A stretch of DNA of 21,311 nt from Bacillota bacterium (GCA_023424965.1 JAFADI010000023.1:1-21311), one strand, 5' to 3'; shown: positions 5,276 through 14,462, numbered from the stretch's first letter. Translations and numbers: made by a program. The notes: generated by a model not told the origin, from the sequence alone.

Positions 5276-8130
5276 TATATCACCCCTTTACAATCTGCAA
5301 TAATGTCTATGCCATATGCCCGAACGCCATAATTCTTTATTGACGTGATTGTGTCTGGATCAGTCACAATGAAATGAATGCTGGCTTTTACTCTGGTTAT
5401 AATTATTGAACTTATTGTTGCCTTGCCTTGGGCCGTAAGATTATTACCAGCAGGACCATCCAATAAGTGAAGACTTTTTATTGTTATCTTTGGAATTGTA
5501 TCCTTCAGCACAGTAAATTGTATGGGAACTTGAACATAAAGAGCAGTTGCTCCATTATATGCCCACGAACAGTAGTTGGACGGTGTATAAATGATTCTCT
5601 CATAAATACTCATAGCATCAACATTATCCAGTGTGCTACTTGCCCGCTGCTTTCCCTCCGCCAGCTTGATTGCCCTTTCGATGCTGCTTGCCATATCTGC
5701 CGTGTACTCCATGGAGATTTCTGCGGCGGACTGGTAGGCATGCAATGTATTGAGGATTTGGTAGTCAACGACATAAGTGGCGTTGGTGTCATAGTTGGCC
5801 ACAGGTATACCCGCCCTCTGATTTCCATACGATGCTGCATTATTTGCAATGACCCAAAGATTATCATAGATACCATTCTTTTTTATTGCTTGAATTATTT
5901 CAACCTTATTTCTTAGGGCACTACTTACATTTGACGGTAATACATAGCGATTTATGAAGTAATCTGTAGTTGAAAACAACTCAGGATTAGCAACCTCACC
6001 GATCACCCTGCCACTGTCCAAATATACATTATTATTACCCGGCACAAGGCTCCACAGGTCACCCTTACGAGGTACGTTGATATCTGTGATAGGTTCTGGA
6101 TTTTGGAGTTTGTAGCGGAGTTTGTAACCTTCGTAGCCAGAAGCAACATTCTGTGAGCACCATGTTGCAAGATTATTAGTTGTAGCATTATCGCATACAA
6201 CAACTTTTGTTCCTGCACTACACGGAGTAGTATTTCCAGAAATTCCCTCAGATGAAGATATTACATTTCCACTTATGTTCGTTATTGTTTGAATATATCC
6301 ACCGCCATTATCAGCTTCTACAAATATGGTATTACCTATAGAAAATTTTGTAGCATCTGTTACAGTAAATGTGTTAGTACTGGTCGTTATACTAACAGAC
6401 AAAGTCGTTTGTGGTGCAATACTCGGATAATCCCCATCTATGATATTAGTCCACAATACATATCTATTATTCTTAGTTGTTCTTGCTTTCCAGCCATTCA
6501 TATAGGCTTTAATTTCAAGTGCGTTTGGGTCTATTAACTCAGCCCAGCCGGAGGCAGAATCCGCGACACACAGCAAGAACCTACCGTCAGCATAATTGAT
6601 ATAAGAGTCGATCGTCATTGCGCCACCATCGTACACCATAATCTTCCCGTCATATTTAAATACACGCGCCGTCGCTCCTGAATATGGAAAATTAAATGTG
6701 TTTAACGGTGTCATTATTGCTTTAAACCCTGTTCTATCAGCAGAAAATTGCCAATCATAGTCCTTGCCTAATAGTTTCCTGTCCTTCCACCATTTGTGTC
6801 CATTAACCTTCCCATTGTAAACGATACTTCCATCAGGCTGTTTGATACCACCAAGCTCTATTACATCATCCTTTGTGAGTTTGGTTTCCAGTGAAATGAA
6901 CCGCCTTACGCATGACTTGTAGGAGGTGGGTGGGGTAGTTCCTGGAACAAGCATGATGGAATCAAACGTATAAGTTGCGGTATCTACACTACCACTTAAT
7001 AGAACACTTATCATTGTAGTATTACCAGAATTAAATGTTCCAACCTCAGTTTTAAGTAGTGCCCAGGTATAATAGTCCCTAACATGTAACATAGTAGTCC
7101 CAGAAGTTGCGCTCATATTTGCTGAAATGTAATAATCCTTATTCGGTTCTACTGGTACAGATCGGTATACATATCTACTTCCGGTAGTAACTGGTATCAT
7201 AGCAAATTTATTATTAGTGACGGTAAATGAAAGGATTTCATCACTTCTTCGCCAGCCAGAAACACCATCCTCACAATTACCATTTTCAATAAGGTTATTC
7301 TCGCGGTTCTCCAGGTACAAGTTCTCCAGTACACCGTCACTGTCGACGTAGGGATATTTCTTCATAAGCTCGGCATCCGAAAGCGCATCATCAGCCGCAG
7401 AGATTTCATTGAGCATAACCTCGTCAACATAAGCAACTAACGTAGATGTTGCACCATTTATTATACCAATCCTGAGGCTGTTTTTGCCTGTGAATCTGCA
7501 CACTACACGTTGCCATTGATTAATTTTAGTATTATCAGCTATACCATATATAGGATTTAACCAACCACCGCCGTCAGATGCAGCTATCCTAATACTTCCA
7601 TTTGTATAGCTCTCGATATAAATCCATGCTGATACCATATAATATTTAGATGAGGTAAGCGGAATATTATCTATAACTCTTCCATGATTTTCACTAGTAT
7701 TGGCAAACTTTATACTATAACTTCCCGATTTCTTTTGTGTTGTTGATAGAGCGCTGTTTGAAGATGAATTTCCAAGTAAATAAGTCCATTTATTTATATC
7801 TTCACAATTTCCACCAATACCACCCAGCAAATTCACATAGTCATTTCCCTGTACCCGCATATAAAACGGTACAGGCGTTTCACCATTGTGCTGTATGTGG
7901 TTTATGCCCCATGTGAGGGCAGGGGTATGCTTTACGCCGCCCATGACCTTGTTTTTGAGGTCCTCTACCTGATCCTCCACCACCGTCACAGCGGATATAA
8001 TTTCGTCCACCTGGCTCTGGCTAGCTGTGGCGGCGTCGATGATATCAAGGTTTTCATTATAGCTTGCTCTGTTGGCTATTTCATGTCCAAGGGGTTTTTT
8101 CAACCCCAGTTTTGTTGTTATATCAGGCAT
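5275..8130 (-). CDS. Tail fibre/receptor-binding protein with sugar-binding-like modules (contractile tail)
   Basis: 951 aa. I chose the ATG at 8130 because CAGGAGGG precedes it by 5 nt; a start 27 nt upstream is possible but lacks such a site. Residues 1-65 hold the phage-fibre N-terminus (TKLGLKKPLGHEIANRASYN) and a short coiled coil (VVEDQVEDLKNKV), which should attach to the baseplate. Two beta-sandwich modules resemble CBM_4_9-type carbohydrate-binding domains. One begins at GNCEDINKW (about 107) and the other at NLIENGNCEDGVSGW (about 283). A long C-terminal part follows with no recognised domain. The gene is clearly more AT-rich than the baseplate genes around it, which suggests exchange of the receptor-binding part. 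It starts inside the end of the XkdU gene (8-nt overlap) and ends at the XkdW-like start. It most likely binds a cell-wall glycan of the target. Confidence 0.82.
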   Translation of the reverse strand: MPDITTKLGLKKPLGHEIANRASYNENLDIIDAATASQSQVDEIISAVTVVEDQVEDLKNKVMGGVKHTPALTWGINHIQHNGETPVPFYMRVQGNDYVNLLGGIGGNCEDINKWTYLLGNSSSNSALSTTQKKSGSYSIKFANTSENHGRVIDNIPLTSSKYYMVSAWIYIESYTNGSIRIAASDGGGWLNPIYGIADNTKINQWQRVVCRFTGKNSLRIGIINGATSTLVAYVDEVMLNEISAADDALSDAELMKKYPYVDSDGVLENLYLENRENNLIENGNCEDGVSGWRRSDEILSFTVTNNKFAMIPVTTGSRYVYRSVPVEPNKDYYISANMSATSGTTMLHVRDYYTWALLKTEVGTFNSGNTTMISVLLSGSVDTATYTFDSIMLVPGTTPPTSYKSCVRRFISLETKLTKDDVIELGGIKQPDGSIVYNGKVNGHKWWKDRKLLGKDYDWQFSADRTGFKAIMTPLNTFNFPYSGATARVFKYDGKIMVYDGGAMTIDSYINYADGRFLLCVADSASGWAELIDPNALEIKAYMNGWKARTTKNNRYVLWTNIIDGDYPSIAPQTTLSVSITTSTNTFTVTDATKFSIGNTIFVEADNGGGYIQTITNISGNVISSSEGISGNTTPCSAGTKVVVCDNATTNNLATWCSQNVASGYEGYKLRYKLQNPEPITDINVPRKGDLWSLVPGNNNVYLDSGRVIGEVANPELFSTTDYFINRYVLPSNVSSALRNKVEIIQAIKKNGIYDNLWVIANNAASYGNQRAGIPVANYDTNATYVVDYQILNTLHAYQSAAEISMEYTADMASSIERAIKLAEGKQRASSTLDNVDAMSIYERIIYTPSNYCSWAYNGATALYVQVPIQFTVLKDTIPKITIKSLHLLDGPAGNNLTAQGKATISSIIITRVKASIHFIVTDPDTITSIKNYGVRAYGIDIIADCKGVI

Positions 8131-8725
8131 ATAACCACCCTCCTGTTTCATATTCATCCCAGGTCAGATTCTTCGCATCGATCATCTCCCAGGTTGCATT
8201 TATGGCATCCAGTTCATCCCAGATTAAATATCGAAAAGTGTAAATGGCTCCAAGATGGGCCGGCTTGATTTGCTCAATGGCCTGCATCAGCCCAGGCATG
8301 TTGGGGGGGATGCCCTTCACCCCGATAAACCGTATTTCAAACCGGTATTCCTCCGGGTGCTCGATGACCTCCACGTCGCCACCGGAGAAAGCAGCGGCCA
8401 CTCGCCGGACCATCTCGCCGGTAGTGGTACCTACACCCCGCAGCTTCGCCAGCAGGATTTCCCTCCGGCGTTCATAAGACTTGCTGTGGTCGGTAGCAAT
8501 CCCCAACTCCCGTTCCCATAGGTCCAAACCCCATGTGGCCGTGGCAATAAACTGTTGGTCCAGCAGCTCATTCACCGTCTGCCTGCTCCGACCAATTTCT
8601 TCCCCAACTGTCCCATGGAGCTCCTGCATTTCCCGTAGTTCTGCATAGTGGGGAGGGAGGTATGCCATAAGGTCGGGAATATAGGTCTCCTGCAATGCAT
8701 TATACCCGTGTTGTCCCTGTATCAT
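8123..8725 (-). CDS. xkdU: XkdU/YmfQ-like baseplate protein (DUF2313)
   Basis: 200 aa. It is part of the baseplate wedge that links baseplate J to the fibres. The N-terminus (DLMAYLPPHYAELREMQELH) and the central block GLDLWERELGI, followed by SYERRREILLAKLRGVGTTT, are typical of the YmfQ/DUF2313 family encoded between baseplate J and the fibre in Mu-like and PBSX-like phages. The C-terminal 40 residues contain the near-repeats WDELDAINATWEMIDAKNLTWDEYE. The start is 3 nt after the baseplate J stop codon, and the last 8 nt overlap the fibre gene. Confidence 0.88.
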   Translation of the reverse strand: MIQGQHGYNALQETYIPDLMAYLPPHYAELREMQELHGTVGEEIGRSRQTVNELLDQQFIATATWGLDLWERELGIATDHSKSYERRREILLAKLRGVGTTTGEMVRRVAAAFSGGDVEVIEHPEEYRFEIRFIGVKGIPPNMPGLMQAIEQIKPAHLGAIYTFRYLIWDELDAINATWEMIDAKNLTWDEYETGGWLYA

Positions 8726-8728
8726 GGT

Positions 8729-9766
8729 CTACACCTCCAGTTCCACTGTGCCCAGCACCGGAATTTCCTCATCCAGCAGCGCTACATTGCCCGTACCGCC
8801 GTTTAAAAGCATCCCCGCATAGTCCAGCACTCCGGGTACGCTCAAAAGCAAGGTGCCAATCCTGGCATAGCTGACATAGTTCACCTCAAAAGCAATGCTT
8901 TTGAAATAGTTGATTAGCAACTGTGTGAACCCCTCCTCCACTCCCTGCAAGGTATATCCTGCAGCCAGGGTAAGTACCGCTGACACATTCATTGCTTTTC
9001 CTGTTCCTGACACCACCGTTACGGCTGCCCCAACAGGCCGCACGGTCTCAATATGGACGGCCGTCTCCGCCACAACGGCAGCTCCCGCGGGTTGTCTGTC
9101 GGTATCCACGATGACCACCTTGACGGTGCCGGGGCCATTCCACAGGGGAAATATCCTTGCTGCCCCCGCTCCGGCAACCTCAAGGGCCCACTGCTTGTAC
9201 TGGTGGATATTCCCTGAGGTCGCCGGCTGCCGGACGCGCAACTGGTATTCATCCAGCAGCTTTTCGTCGCTTTCTTCCTCATTTCCTGCCGTCAGAATCT
9301 CTGCCAATTGGGCCCGGGCCAGACCGACCACATGGTCGATGGGCAGCATGTCGCCAACCGGCATATTGCCTATCTCTCCAGCCTTTTCGCACTCCAGCAC
9401 AAACTGTCCCTTATCGATCCGGCCAAGCACTACATAGTTGACCGCTTCGATGGAATAACGGCTGCCGATGGGCACATCCATGGGGATGGAACCGGAGGCG
9501 TAAAACAGCCCCTTGCGTCTGGCTCTCGTGGCTAAGGCTCTTTTTATGCCCATCTCTTCCGCCCTTAGGGCCAAATATTCTCCACTGGATGTAGTGGCAA
9601 AGCCAAGGTGTAGATTGATCTCCATATCGGCATACATTTGTGCCAGTTCCACAGCCGCCGGGGCTAGCGCCGCATAGATGACTCCGCCCTCCCGTTTGTC
9701 CACGGTATCTGATACCCGGGACAGCATCCGGTTCAAAATATATTCATAGGTCATTGCTTCATACAT
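8729..9766 (-). CDS. xkdT: Baseplate J-like protein (XkdT)
   Basis: 345 aa, about the family's usual length. It forms the wedge of the contractile baseplate and triggers sheath contraction. Typical features are the N-terminal DKREGGVIYAALAPAAVELA and GEYLALRAEEMGIKR. The central domain has GEIGNMPVGDM, and the LRVRQPATSGNIHQYKQWAL block is diagnostic of the J family (gp6-like). The C-terminal domain ends with SVPGVLDYAGMLLNG. Its ATG overlaps the xkdS stop by 1 nt (TGATG). Confidence 0.95.
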   Translation of the reverse strand: MYEAMTYEYILNRMLSRVSDTVDKREGGVIYAALAPAAVELAQMYADMEINLHLGFATTSSGEYLALRAEEMGIKRALATRARRKGLFYASGSIPMDVPIGSRYSIEAVNYVVLGRIDKGQFVLECEKAGEIGNMPVGDMLPIDHVVGLARAQLAEILTAGNEEESDEKLLDEYQLRVRQPATSGNIHQYKQWALEVAGAGAARIFPLWNGPGTVKVVIVDTDRQPAGAAVVAETAVHIETVRPVGAAVTVVSGTGKAMNVSAVLTLAAGYTLQGVEEGFTQLLINYFKSIAFEVNYVSYARIGTLLLSVPGVLDYAGMLLNGGTGNVALLDEEIPVLGTVELEV

Positions 9767-10164
9767 CAGACTTTCACCTCCTGGGTGTACTCAAAATTTC
9801 CGTAGTCACTCCGGACGACAAAGCTGGCCAGAAGGCCGTTCCCGGATACGGCTACCTGCAAATCTTCAATTCCCCGGATGCGGTCATCCTGTGTAAGCGC
9901 CTCTTCTATCCGGCGTCTTATTTCAGACCTCACATATCCGGGATTTTTACCGATCAAGCCGTCGAACTCCGCTCCATAATTCCATGTGTGAATCAGATAC
10001 TTATACCGTTCCGTGTTCAAGGCACAAAAAACGGCCTGCTTCACTGCCTGCAGGCCGTCGATTTTTCCGGCTATTTTTCCCTTCTCCATGTCCAGCTTCC
10101 ATGTAAGGGATGGCTGGATTACCTCCTGTACCGCTGCATTGGTGATTCCACCTTGAGGGATCAT
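9766..10164 (-). CDS. xkdS: XkdS, DUF2634 baseplate wedge protein (gp25/lysozyme-like)
   Basis: 132 aa. The family resembles the gp25 wedge subunit that joins baseplate to sheath. A conserved block runs from GLQAVKQAVFCALNTERYKY through HTWNYGAEFDGLIGK, followed by a helix EIRRRIEEALTQDDRI. The C-terminus forms a beta-hairpin (LLASFVVRSDYGNFEYTQEVKV). Its start overlaps the end of xkdR by 4 nt (ATGA). Confidence 0.92.
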   Translation of the reverse strand: MIPQGGITNAAVQEVIQPSLTWKLDMEKGKIAGKIDGLQAVKQAVFCALNTERYKYLIHTWNYGAEFDGLIGKNPGYVRSEIRRRIEEALTQDDRIRGIEDLQVAVSGNGLLASFVVRSDYGNFEYTQEVKV

Positions 10165-10505
10165 TCGCTCACCACCTTGTCCAATATTATATATTGCTGG
10201 CCGCCCTGTACCCGCAACAGGATTACCTTGTCGCCCTCTTGCAGGCCGTACCGGATTACAAGCTTTCCCGTCAGAGCCTCGCTTGTATCACTGCCTGCAT
10301 ACTGATGTTTATGCTTCAAATCTGCCTCATACCGCACAAGGCTCTCCGGCACCACTAAAAACCCGGAAGTCAGTGTAAACCGTTGATCCACCTTTACGCT
10401 CAGCGGATCTACCGTGACAATCTCCCCGTACATGACTGCCAGTGGTCCTGTGGCTTCCGCAGCTGCAATACTTGCCTTTTTGATCGTATCAAGTAAGCTG
10501 CTCAT
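10161..10505 (-). CDS. xkdR: XkdR, DUF2577 baseplate spike-region protein
   Basis: 114 aa. An N-terminal helix (LLDTIKKASIAAAEATGP) leads to an OB-fold-like strand set (MYGEIVTVDPLSVKVDQRFT), an internal SDTSEALTGKLVIRYGLQEGDKVILLRVQGGQQYIIL motif region, and a short end. DUF2577 proteins occur between the hub (XkdQ) and gp25-like (XkdS) genes of PBSX-type tails, and their OB-like fold suits the central spike. It overlaps xkdQ by 1 nt and xkdS by 4 nt. No separate spike (gpV-like) gene is present, so this may fill that role. Confidence 0.9.
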   Translation of the reverse strand: MSSLLDTIKKASIAAAEATGPLAVMYGEIVTVDPLSVKVDQRFTLTSGFLVVPESLVRYEADLKHKHQYAGSDTSEALTGKLVIRYGLQEGDKVILLRVQGGQQYIILDKVVSE

Positions 10506-11473
10506 TAAATCACCTTCAATTCCAGACTCATTGTGTGGTTTGCTCCATCAAACCGGTGTGTGCATTCCTCTATTAAAAACGGCTGATTGATATTGAACTC
10601 TTCGATCACGACGGGCACATAGCAGCCGGCCCTTACCCGGGTATCGCCGATGGCTTCGAGCTTCAGCGATTTTGTTTCCCTGTTTTTGAGAATCATCAGA
10701 TTGGTTAGCAGTTCATTAATCTGCGCAAGGTTTTTGTTTTCCTCTACGCTTTCATACATTTGCAGGATCCCCCATTTTGCAATGGTACTGCTGTCCTGTA
10801 TCTCATAGATCTCTCGCTTGCCGGTGCTGTTGTTGTCCTTGTACAGCTTGATACGATTGTAGGTATCCGAGTCGATGGACCGGCTGGCGCTGTAGTCAAC
10901 CATCAAGCTGCGCGTACCGAGATAGAAATCCAGCAGATAGTCGCTGGACTTGCGCAAAGACAGCTCTCCAAAATCGTCAAACAGGAAATAGTTTTCGCCT
11001 CCGTTGATCAAGGTAAGGGTCAGCGCTTTACAAATAATATCGATCAGGGTCTGACCGTCCTCAAGCATGGCTGGTATCCTATACCTTGTATCCTCCACTC
11101 TTCCCAGCTTGAGCTGGAAGTCCCCGGCGATCTTTTTCAACACCTCCGCTATCGTCACATTCTCAAAGGCATAGGTTTGCTTATTCATGAGGTATCGGAT
11201 CTGGTCATAGGCAGTTATTTTTACCGCCTCATCCCTTCCGGTATCGATGGAAAATATGTAGCCCCAAAAGACATTTGCACCGTCTTTCCGGACGGACACG
11301 ATGTCGCCGTTGTTGTATTGAAAAGCCGGGTCCTGGTACAATCCGTTTTTTATCAGGGTGAATTCCAGGCTTCCGGGCTTTCCGATGCGGCTGGTTTTCC
11401 AGGTGATATCCGATGCAACTTCCCCCAGGTTCCATGTGTTGCCGTTACGGTTGTCGAGCAATACCTCAAACAT
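10505..11473 (-). CDS. xkdQ: XkdQ/YqbQ baseplate hub protein (gpD/gp27-like)
   Basis: 322 aa. This is the hub below the tail tube, equivalent to gpD of P2 and gp27 of T4. The N-terminal beta domain contains DITWKTSRIGKPGSLEFTLI and the pattern GDIVSVRKDGANVFWGYIFS, followed by KITAYDQIRYLMNKQTYAFE. Middle and C-terminal parts match the XkdQ layout (LTNLMILKNRETKSLKLEAI; RVRAGCYVPVVIEE). No lytic domain is fused. It lies 6 bp after xkdP and overlaps xkdR by 1 nt. The siphophage-type hub at 19807-20883 is the counterpart in the other module. Confidence 0.92.
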   Translation of the reverse strand: MFEVLLDNRNGNTWNLGEVASDITWKTSRIGKPGSLEFTLIKNGLYQDPAFQYNNGDIVSVRKDGANVFWGYIFSIDTGRDEAVKITAYDQIRYLMNKQTYAFENVTIAEVLKKIAGDFQLKLGRVEDTRYRIPAMLEDGQTLIDIICKALTLTLINGGENYFLFDDFGELSLRKSSDYLLDFYLGTRSLMVDYSASRSIDSDTYNRIKLYKDNNSTGKREIYEIQDSSTIAKWGILQMYESVEENKNLAQINELLTNLMILKNRETKSLKLEAIGDTRVRAGCYVPVVIEEFNINQPFLIEECTHRFDGANHTMSLELKVI

Positions 11474-11479
11474 ATTCCC

Positions 11480-12154
11480 TTACCTCCCCTTCACCGGCAA
11501 TTTAAGTACCGTTCCCACAGCCAGACTTTTAAGTCTTGCATCGGGTATGTTATTAAGCTTTTGCAGCTCCATCCATCTGGCCCCGTTCCCCAGTACCTTT
11601 TGCGCCACCGCCCAAAGACTGTCCCCCGCCACCATTGTATAGGTTGCAGGTGTTTCCCTGTCGGATTCCCTTGGGACATCGGCCTTGGCAATGGTGGTTG
11701 TGCTGTCGGATTTGGTGATGATAGATACCTTTTGGGGAGCATAGAATAAATACTTTTTAAGCTTCAGCGTATACTCCACATCACCGCCGCTTCCCGCTAC
11801 TTCCTTCCAGTCGAAGGCCTCGATGCTTGCCGCTACGTTTATCTCAAAGCTGTCTCCGGTAAAGACAAAGCGGATGGGCCGTTTTGTCGCCATCCACCTG
11901 GTGATGTAGTCAATATAGTCCTTCGGGTCAAAAAGCTTTTCCGCAGACACAAAATGGTATTTGTCCGCCGGCAGAATCCCGCTGAACGAGTATTCCGTGA
12001 GCTTGGGGCTTTTGATGACATTGATTTCTCCCAGCCCTACCACATCATAGGTCTGCCCGTTGCCTCCATCCCCCATTTCAATGCTGCCGGGATTGATGGG
12101 AAGCTGGAAGCCCTCCTGCTGGTTGTTGTAGCTGAGCCATAGGCTGTATGCCAT
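11480..12154 (-). CDS. xkdP: XkdP, LysM-containing tail protein
   Basis: 224 aa. The N-terminal part (LPINPGSIEMGDGGNGQTYD; ITRWMATKRPIRFVFTGDSF) matches the XkdP family encoded between tape measure and XkdQ. A single LysM domain fills about residues 172-222 (YTMVAGDSLWAVAQKVLG, WMELQKLNNI, LPVKGR). LysM binds peptidoglycan or, in phage tails, holds the baseplate to the tube (gp53-like). The start overlaps the tape measure stop by 1 nt (TAATG). It probably links tube and hub. Confidence 0.93.
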   Translation of the reverse strand: MAYSLWLSYNNQQEGFQLPINPGSIEMGDGGNGQTYDVVGLGEINVIKSPKLTEYSFSGILPADKYHFVSAEKLFDPKDYIDYITRWMATKRPIRFVFTGDSFEINVAASIEAFDWKEVAGSGGDVEYTLKLKKYLFYAPQKVSIITKSDSTTTIAKADVPRESDRETPATYTMVAGDSLWAVAQKVLGNGARWMELQKLNNIPDARLKSLAVGTVLKLPVKGR

Positions 12155-14196
12155 TAGGAATGCACCCCCTGCGCCGAGGACACCAATTCGACCTCCATAT
12201 AGTTCTTTATCCTCGATATGATGGTATCGATATCCGATTCGCTGCGTACGTCTCCCGTAGTGACATTGACCGAGGGTGTCAGGGATACGAAGTTCTGGAT
12301 ATTTTTCATTTCCGCCAGCTCCCGCATGATTTTGAGGTCTTCCGACGAGATATCCACCGTACTGCCGATTTTTCCGACTTCGCCGACTTTGTCTATGTTG
12401 GAGCCTTTATAAGGATCGGGATTAGGATAAATACCGGTACCCGGTTCTCCAGATTTTCCTCCTCCAAAAAGGGAATTCACTTTATCACCGATCGTCCCTG
12501 CAATCCCCTGCACTTTGTCTACAGTCCATTGACCGGCAATCTTCCCGATATCCTGGCCTTTATTGAAAGCATCTCCATAATCTATTTGCTTGTGCCGCAT
12601 CAGGGTAACCACATCTTTTTCGCTTTTTAAATTGTCGCGGTCCTTCTGAAGCTTGTTGAGCAAATTGTCCATTCCTCCGGTAATTTCCACATGCAAACCC
12701 GGTATTTTATTTATTATATTTTCAATTCCTTTGGCAAGATTGCCCATGAATTGGAGAGCATTTATCACAAGATCGTAAAAAAGTTTCTTCACCGCATAAA
12801 TAGGATCATGCCAGACATTCATAAAGAATTCGGCAATGGACAATACGATGTTGGAGAAAAATGCAAATTTATTATAAAGCAACGCGAATAACACCCCAAA
12901 GATTCCCCCGACAAAGCCTACTACATTTACAACCGTGTCACCGAATTTAATCATTGCATAAATCAGGAATCCAATCACCGCCCCAATCAGCAGGATAGGC
13001 CAGTTGAGCATCAGGAATTTTAGAGCGGCTGCAGCGATGGGTTTTACCATATCCCATAAATTTTTCACCATAACCTGTAATTTTTTTATGAGATTGGGTA
13101 TTTGAGTTATTGACCATAGTGTTAATGCTGAACCAATGGTTACAAGAACAGTTTCAATAATTCCCCAATTCTGATGTACTACTTGCCCTATCCATGCCAA
13201 GCCGTCCAGCAATGCATTTATGGCCACAGCCACTATGCTAATTGCATTCCCGATATTGGATACAAAGGCTCTGCCCGCCGGAGAATCCAGCAGTTGGCTG
13301 ATTTTTTCCATGATCGGCCCGAAAGCTTGCAGGGCAGTATTTTTTATATTTGTCATCACATCCGCAAAGGACATCGGCAGTTCTCTGAATTTTTCGTTTA
13401 TATCCTTGGCGGCACCGAATAATGAATTTTTTAAAATCTGTGCGCCAATTCCTCCATTGTCCGCCATCTTAAGCAATTCCTCCGTTGATTTGCCGGTGTA
13501 TTTGCTAATTGCCTGCGCCATCATCGGCGCACTCGCAAGAATGGCTTTAAATCCATCGCCCTCAAGCTTTCCCGACGCCATGGCCTTCGTTACCTGATCC
13601 ATGCCGGATTTTTGTTCTTCTGTGGATCCACTGCCCAGCTTGAAGGATTTCTGCATCAGTTCCGTAAAAGAAACAATCTCGTCGTTGGTATTGGAAAATT
13701 TGTCTTTTGCAAGCAGTCCAAGGTTTGTAACGGTGTCTGCCGTGGCACCGTAGTCCATTCTGGACTTGTTTGCCGCCGCAAATACGGAATTCTGCAGTTC
13801 TTTTTTGTCACCTCCGCTTATGAGGCCCAGCCGGTTTTGGGAAGCCGTATAAGAATCGACTATATCCATTCCTTTCTGGGCTAGCTTAAGCGAAATTGCA
13901 CCTACCGATTTTACCGTGCCTAATAACTTTTCTGCTCCACTTTTACTGCTTTTAACCGACTGCCCAAATTTAGTTTGAGCCGCCGTGGCCTGCTCAATGG
14001 AAAGTTTTAATTCGGTTTCGGCAAGGGACATCTTCTGCGTTGTGGCCATAAGCATTTTTGTTTTAGCCGCACTCTGTCCGGCTGCGCTCTCCATCTGATA
14101 CATCTTTGATACCATCAGGTCCATGGACCGGTTTATGATTTGCAAAGACCCGGCCGTTCCATTAAACATTTGTAGAGTTGCTGGCACTGTTGCCAT
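12154..14196 (-). CDS. Tape measure protein (contractile tail)
   Basis: 680 aa. It sets tail length and occupies the tube lumen. Residues about 1-90 are helical and Gln/Ser/Lys-rich. The tape-measure domain lies at about 95-300 (LGLISGGDKKELQNSVFAAA; GAQILKNSLFGAAKDINEKF). A long hydrophobic region spans about 310-455 with several possible membrane helices, as usual for proteins ejected with the tail. The C-terminus includes a predicted coiled coil (LLNKLQKDRDNLKSEKD) and a Gly/Pro-rich linker. At about 0.15 nm per residue, the tail would be about 100 nm, which fits a compact contractile particle. The ATG is preceded by AAGGGGGTAAGG. An 11-bp inverted repeat lies upstream (14218-14260). It corresponds by position to XkdO of PBSX but is much shorter. 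Confidence 0.93.
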   Translation of the reverse strand: MATVPATLQMFNGTAGSLQIINRSMDLMVSKMYQMESAAGQSAAKTKMLMATTQKMSLAETELKLSIEQATAAQTKFGQSVKSSKSGAEKLLGTVKSVGAISLKLAQKGMDIVDSYTASQNRLGLISGGDKKELQNSVFAAANKSRMDYGATADTVTNLGLLAKDKFSNTNDEIVSFTELMQKSFKLGSGSTEEQKSGMDQVTKAMASGKLEGDGFKAILASAPMMAQAISKYTGKSTEELLKMADNGGIGAQILKNSLFGAAKDINEKFRELPMSFADVMTNIKNTALQAFGPIMEKISQLLDSPAGRAFVSNIGNAISIVAVAINALLDGLAWIGQVVHQNWGIIETVLVTIGSALTLWSITQIPNLIKKLQVMVKNLWDMVKPIAAAALKFLMLNWPILLIGAVIGFLIYAMIKFGDTVVNVVGFVGGIFGVLFALLYNKFAFFSNIVLSIAEFFMNVWHDPIYAVKKLFYDLVINALQFMGNLAKGIENIINKIPGLHVEITGGMDNLLNKLQKDRDNLKSEKDVVTLMRHKQIDYGDAFNKGQDIGKIAGQWTVDKVQGIAGTIGDKVNSLFGGGKSGEPGTGIYPNPDPYKGSNIDKVGEVGKIGSTVDISSEDLKIMRELAEMKNIQNFVSLTPSVNVTTGDVRSESDIDTIISRIKNYMEVELVSSAQGVHS

Positions 14197-14217
14197 AATC
14201 CTTACCCCCTTTCGGGT

Positions 14218-14260
14218 ATAAACCAGAAAGCACCCCGGGACAGGATACCTTCTGGTTTAT
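14218..14260 (-). repeat. Long inverted repeat in the leader before the tape measure gene
   Basis: ATAAACCAGAA (14218-14228) and TTCTGGTTTAT (14250-14260) are perfectly complementary 11-bp arms with a GC-rich 21-nt loop that contains CCCGGG. No U-run follows on the minus strand, so it does not look like an intrinsic terminator. It lies between the chaperone frameshift extension and the tape measure ribosome-binding site, 21 nt from the start codon. It could slow ribosomes, set RNA stability or tune translation. Confidence 0.7.
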
Positions 14261-14285
14261 CATTTATGATTTAAATTTGATACTT

Positions 14286-14462
14286 TTACTTTCTCCTGGC
14301 TTTTGCAGCGCTTTTCTTTTCTGCCTCCACGCGGATGTCAATCAGCGCCATGACGGCCGCCTTCTGCTCGAAGCCGTAGTCCGCAAATTCCCACGGAAGG
14401 ATGTGGAGCTTGTGGAGGGCGTAGTAAGCGTAATTCCACTCACTGTCGCCCTCCTCGATCAG
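14286..14462 (-). CDS. -1 frameshift extension of the tail chaperone (GT-type C-terminus)
   Basis: 58 codons open in the -1 frame, entered from the slippery heptamer at 14468-14462 and ending at TAA (14288-14286). It has no convincing start codon of its own. The peptide reads LIEEGDSEWNYAYYALHKLH and then ILPWEFADYGFEQKAAVMAL, with a basic end (KKSAAKARRK). It would add to the 140 residues of XkdN to give a 198-aa fusion. By analogy with lambda gpG/gpGT, the long form brings the tape measure to the tube subunits. The aromatic EWNYAYYALHKLHILPWEF block resembles the second part of tail chaperones in other Firmicutes phages. Confidence 0.85.
   Translation of the reverse strand: MIEEGDSEWNYAYYALHKLHILPWEFADYGFEQKAAVMALIDIRVEAEKKSAAKARRK

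Noticed and set aside
10760..11749. 329-codon open frame on the plus strand opposite xkdQ and xkdP
   Set aside because: Shadow of two well-recognised minus-strand genes; no start signal or recognisable domain.
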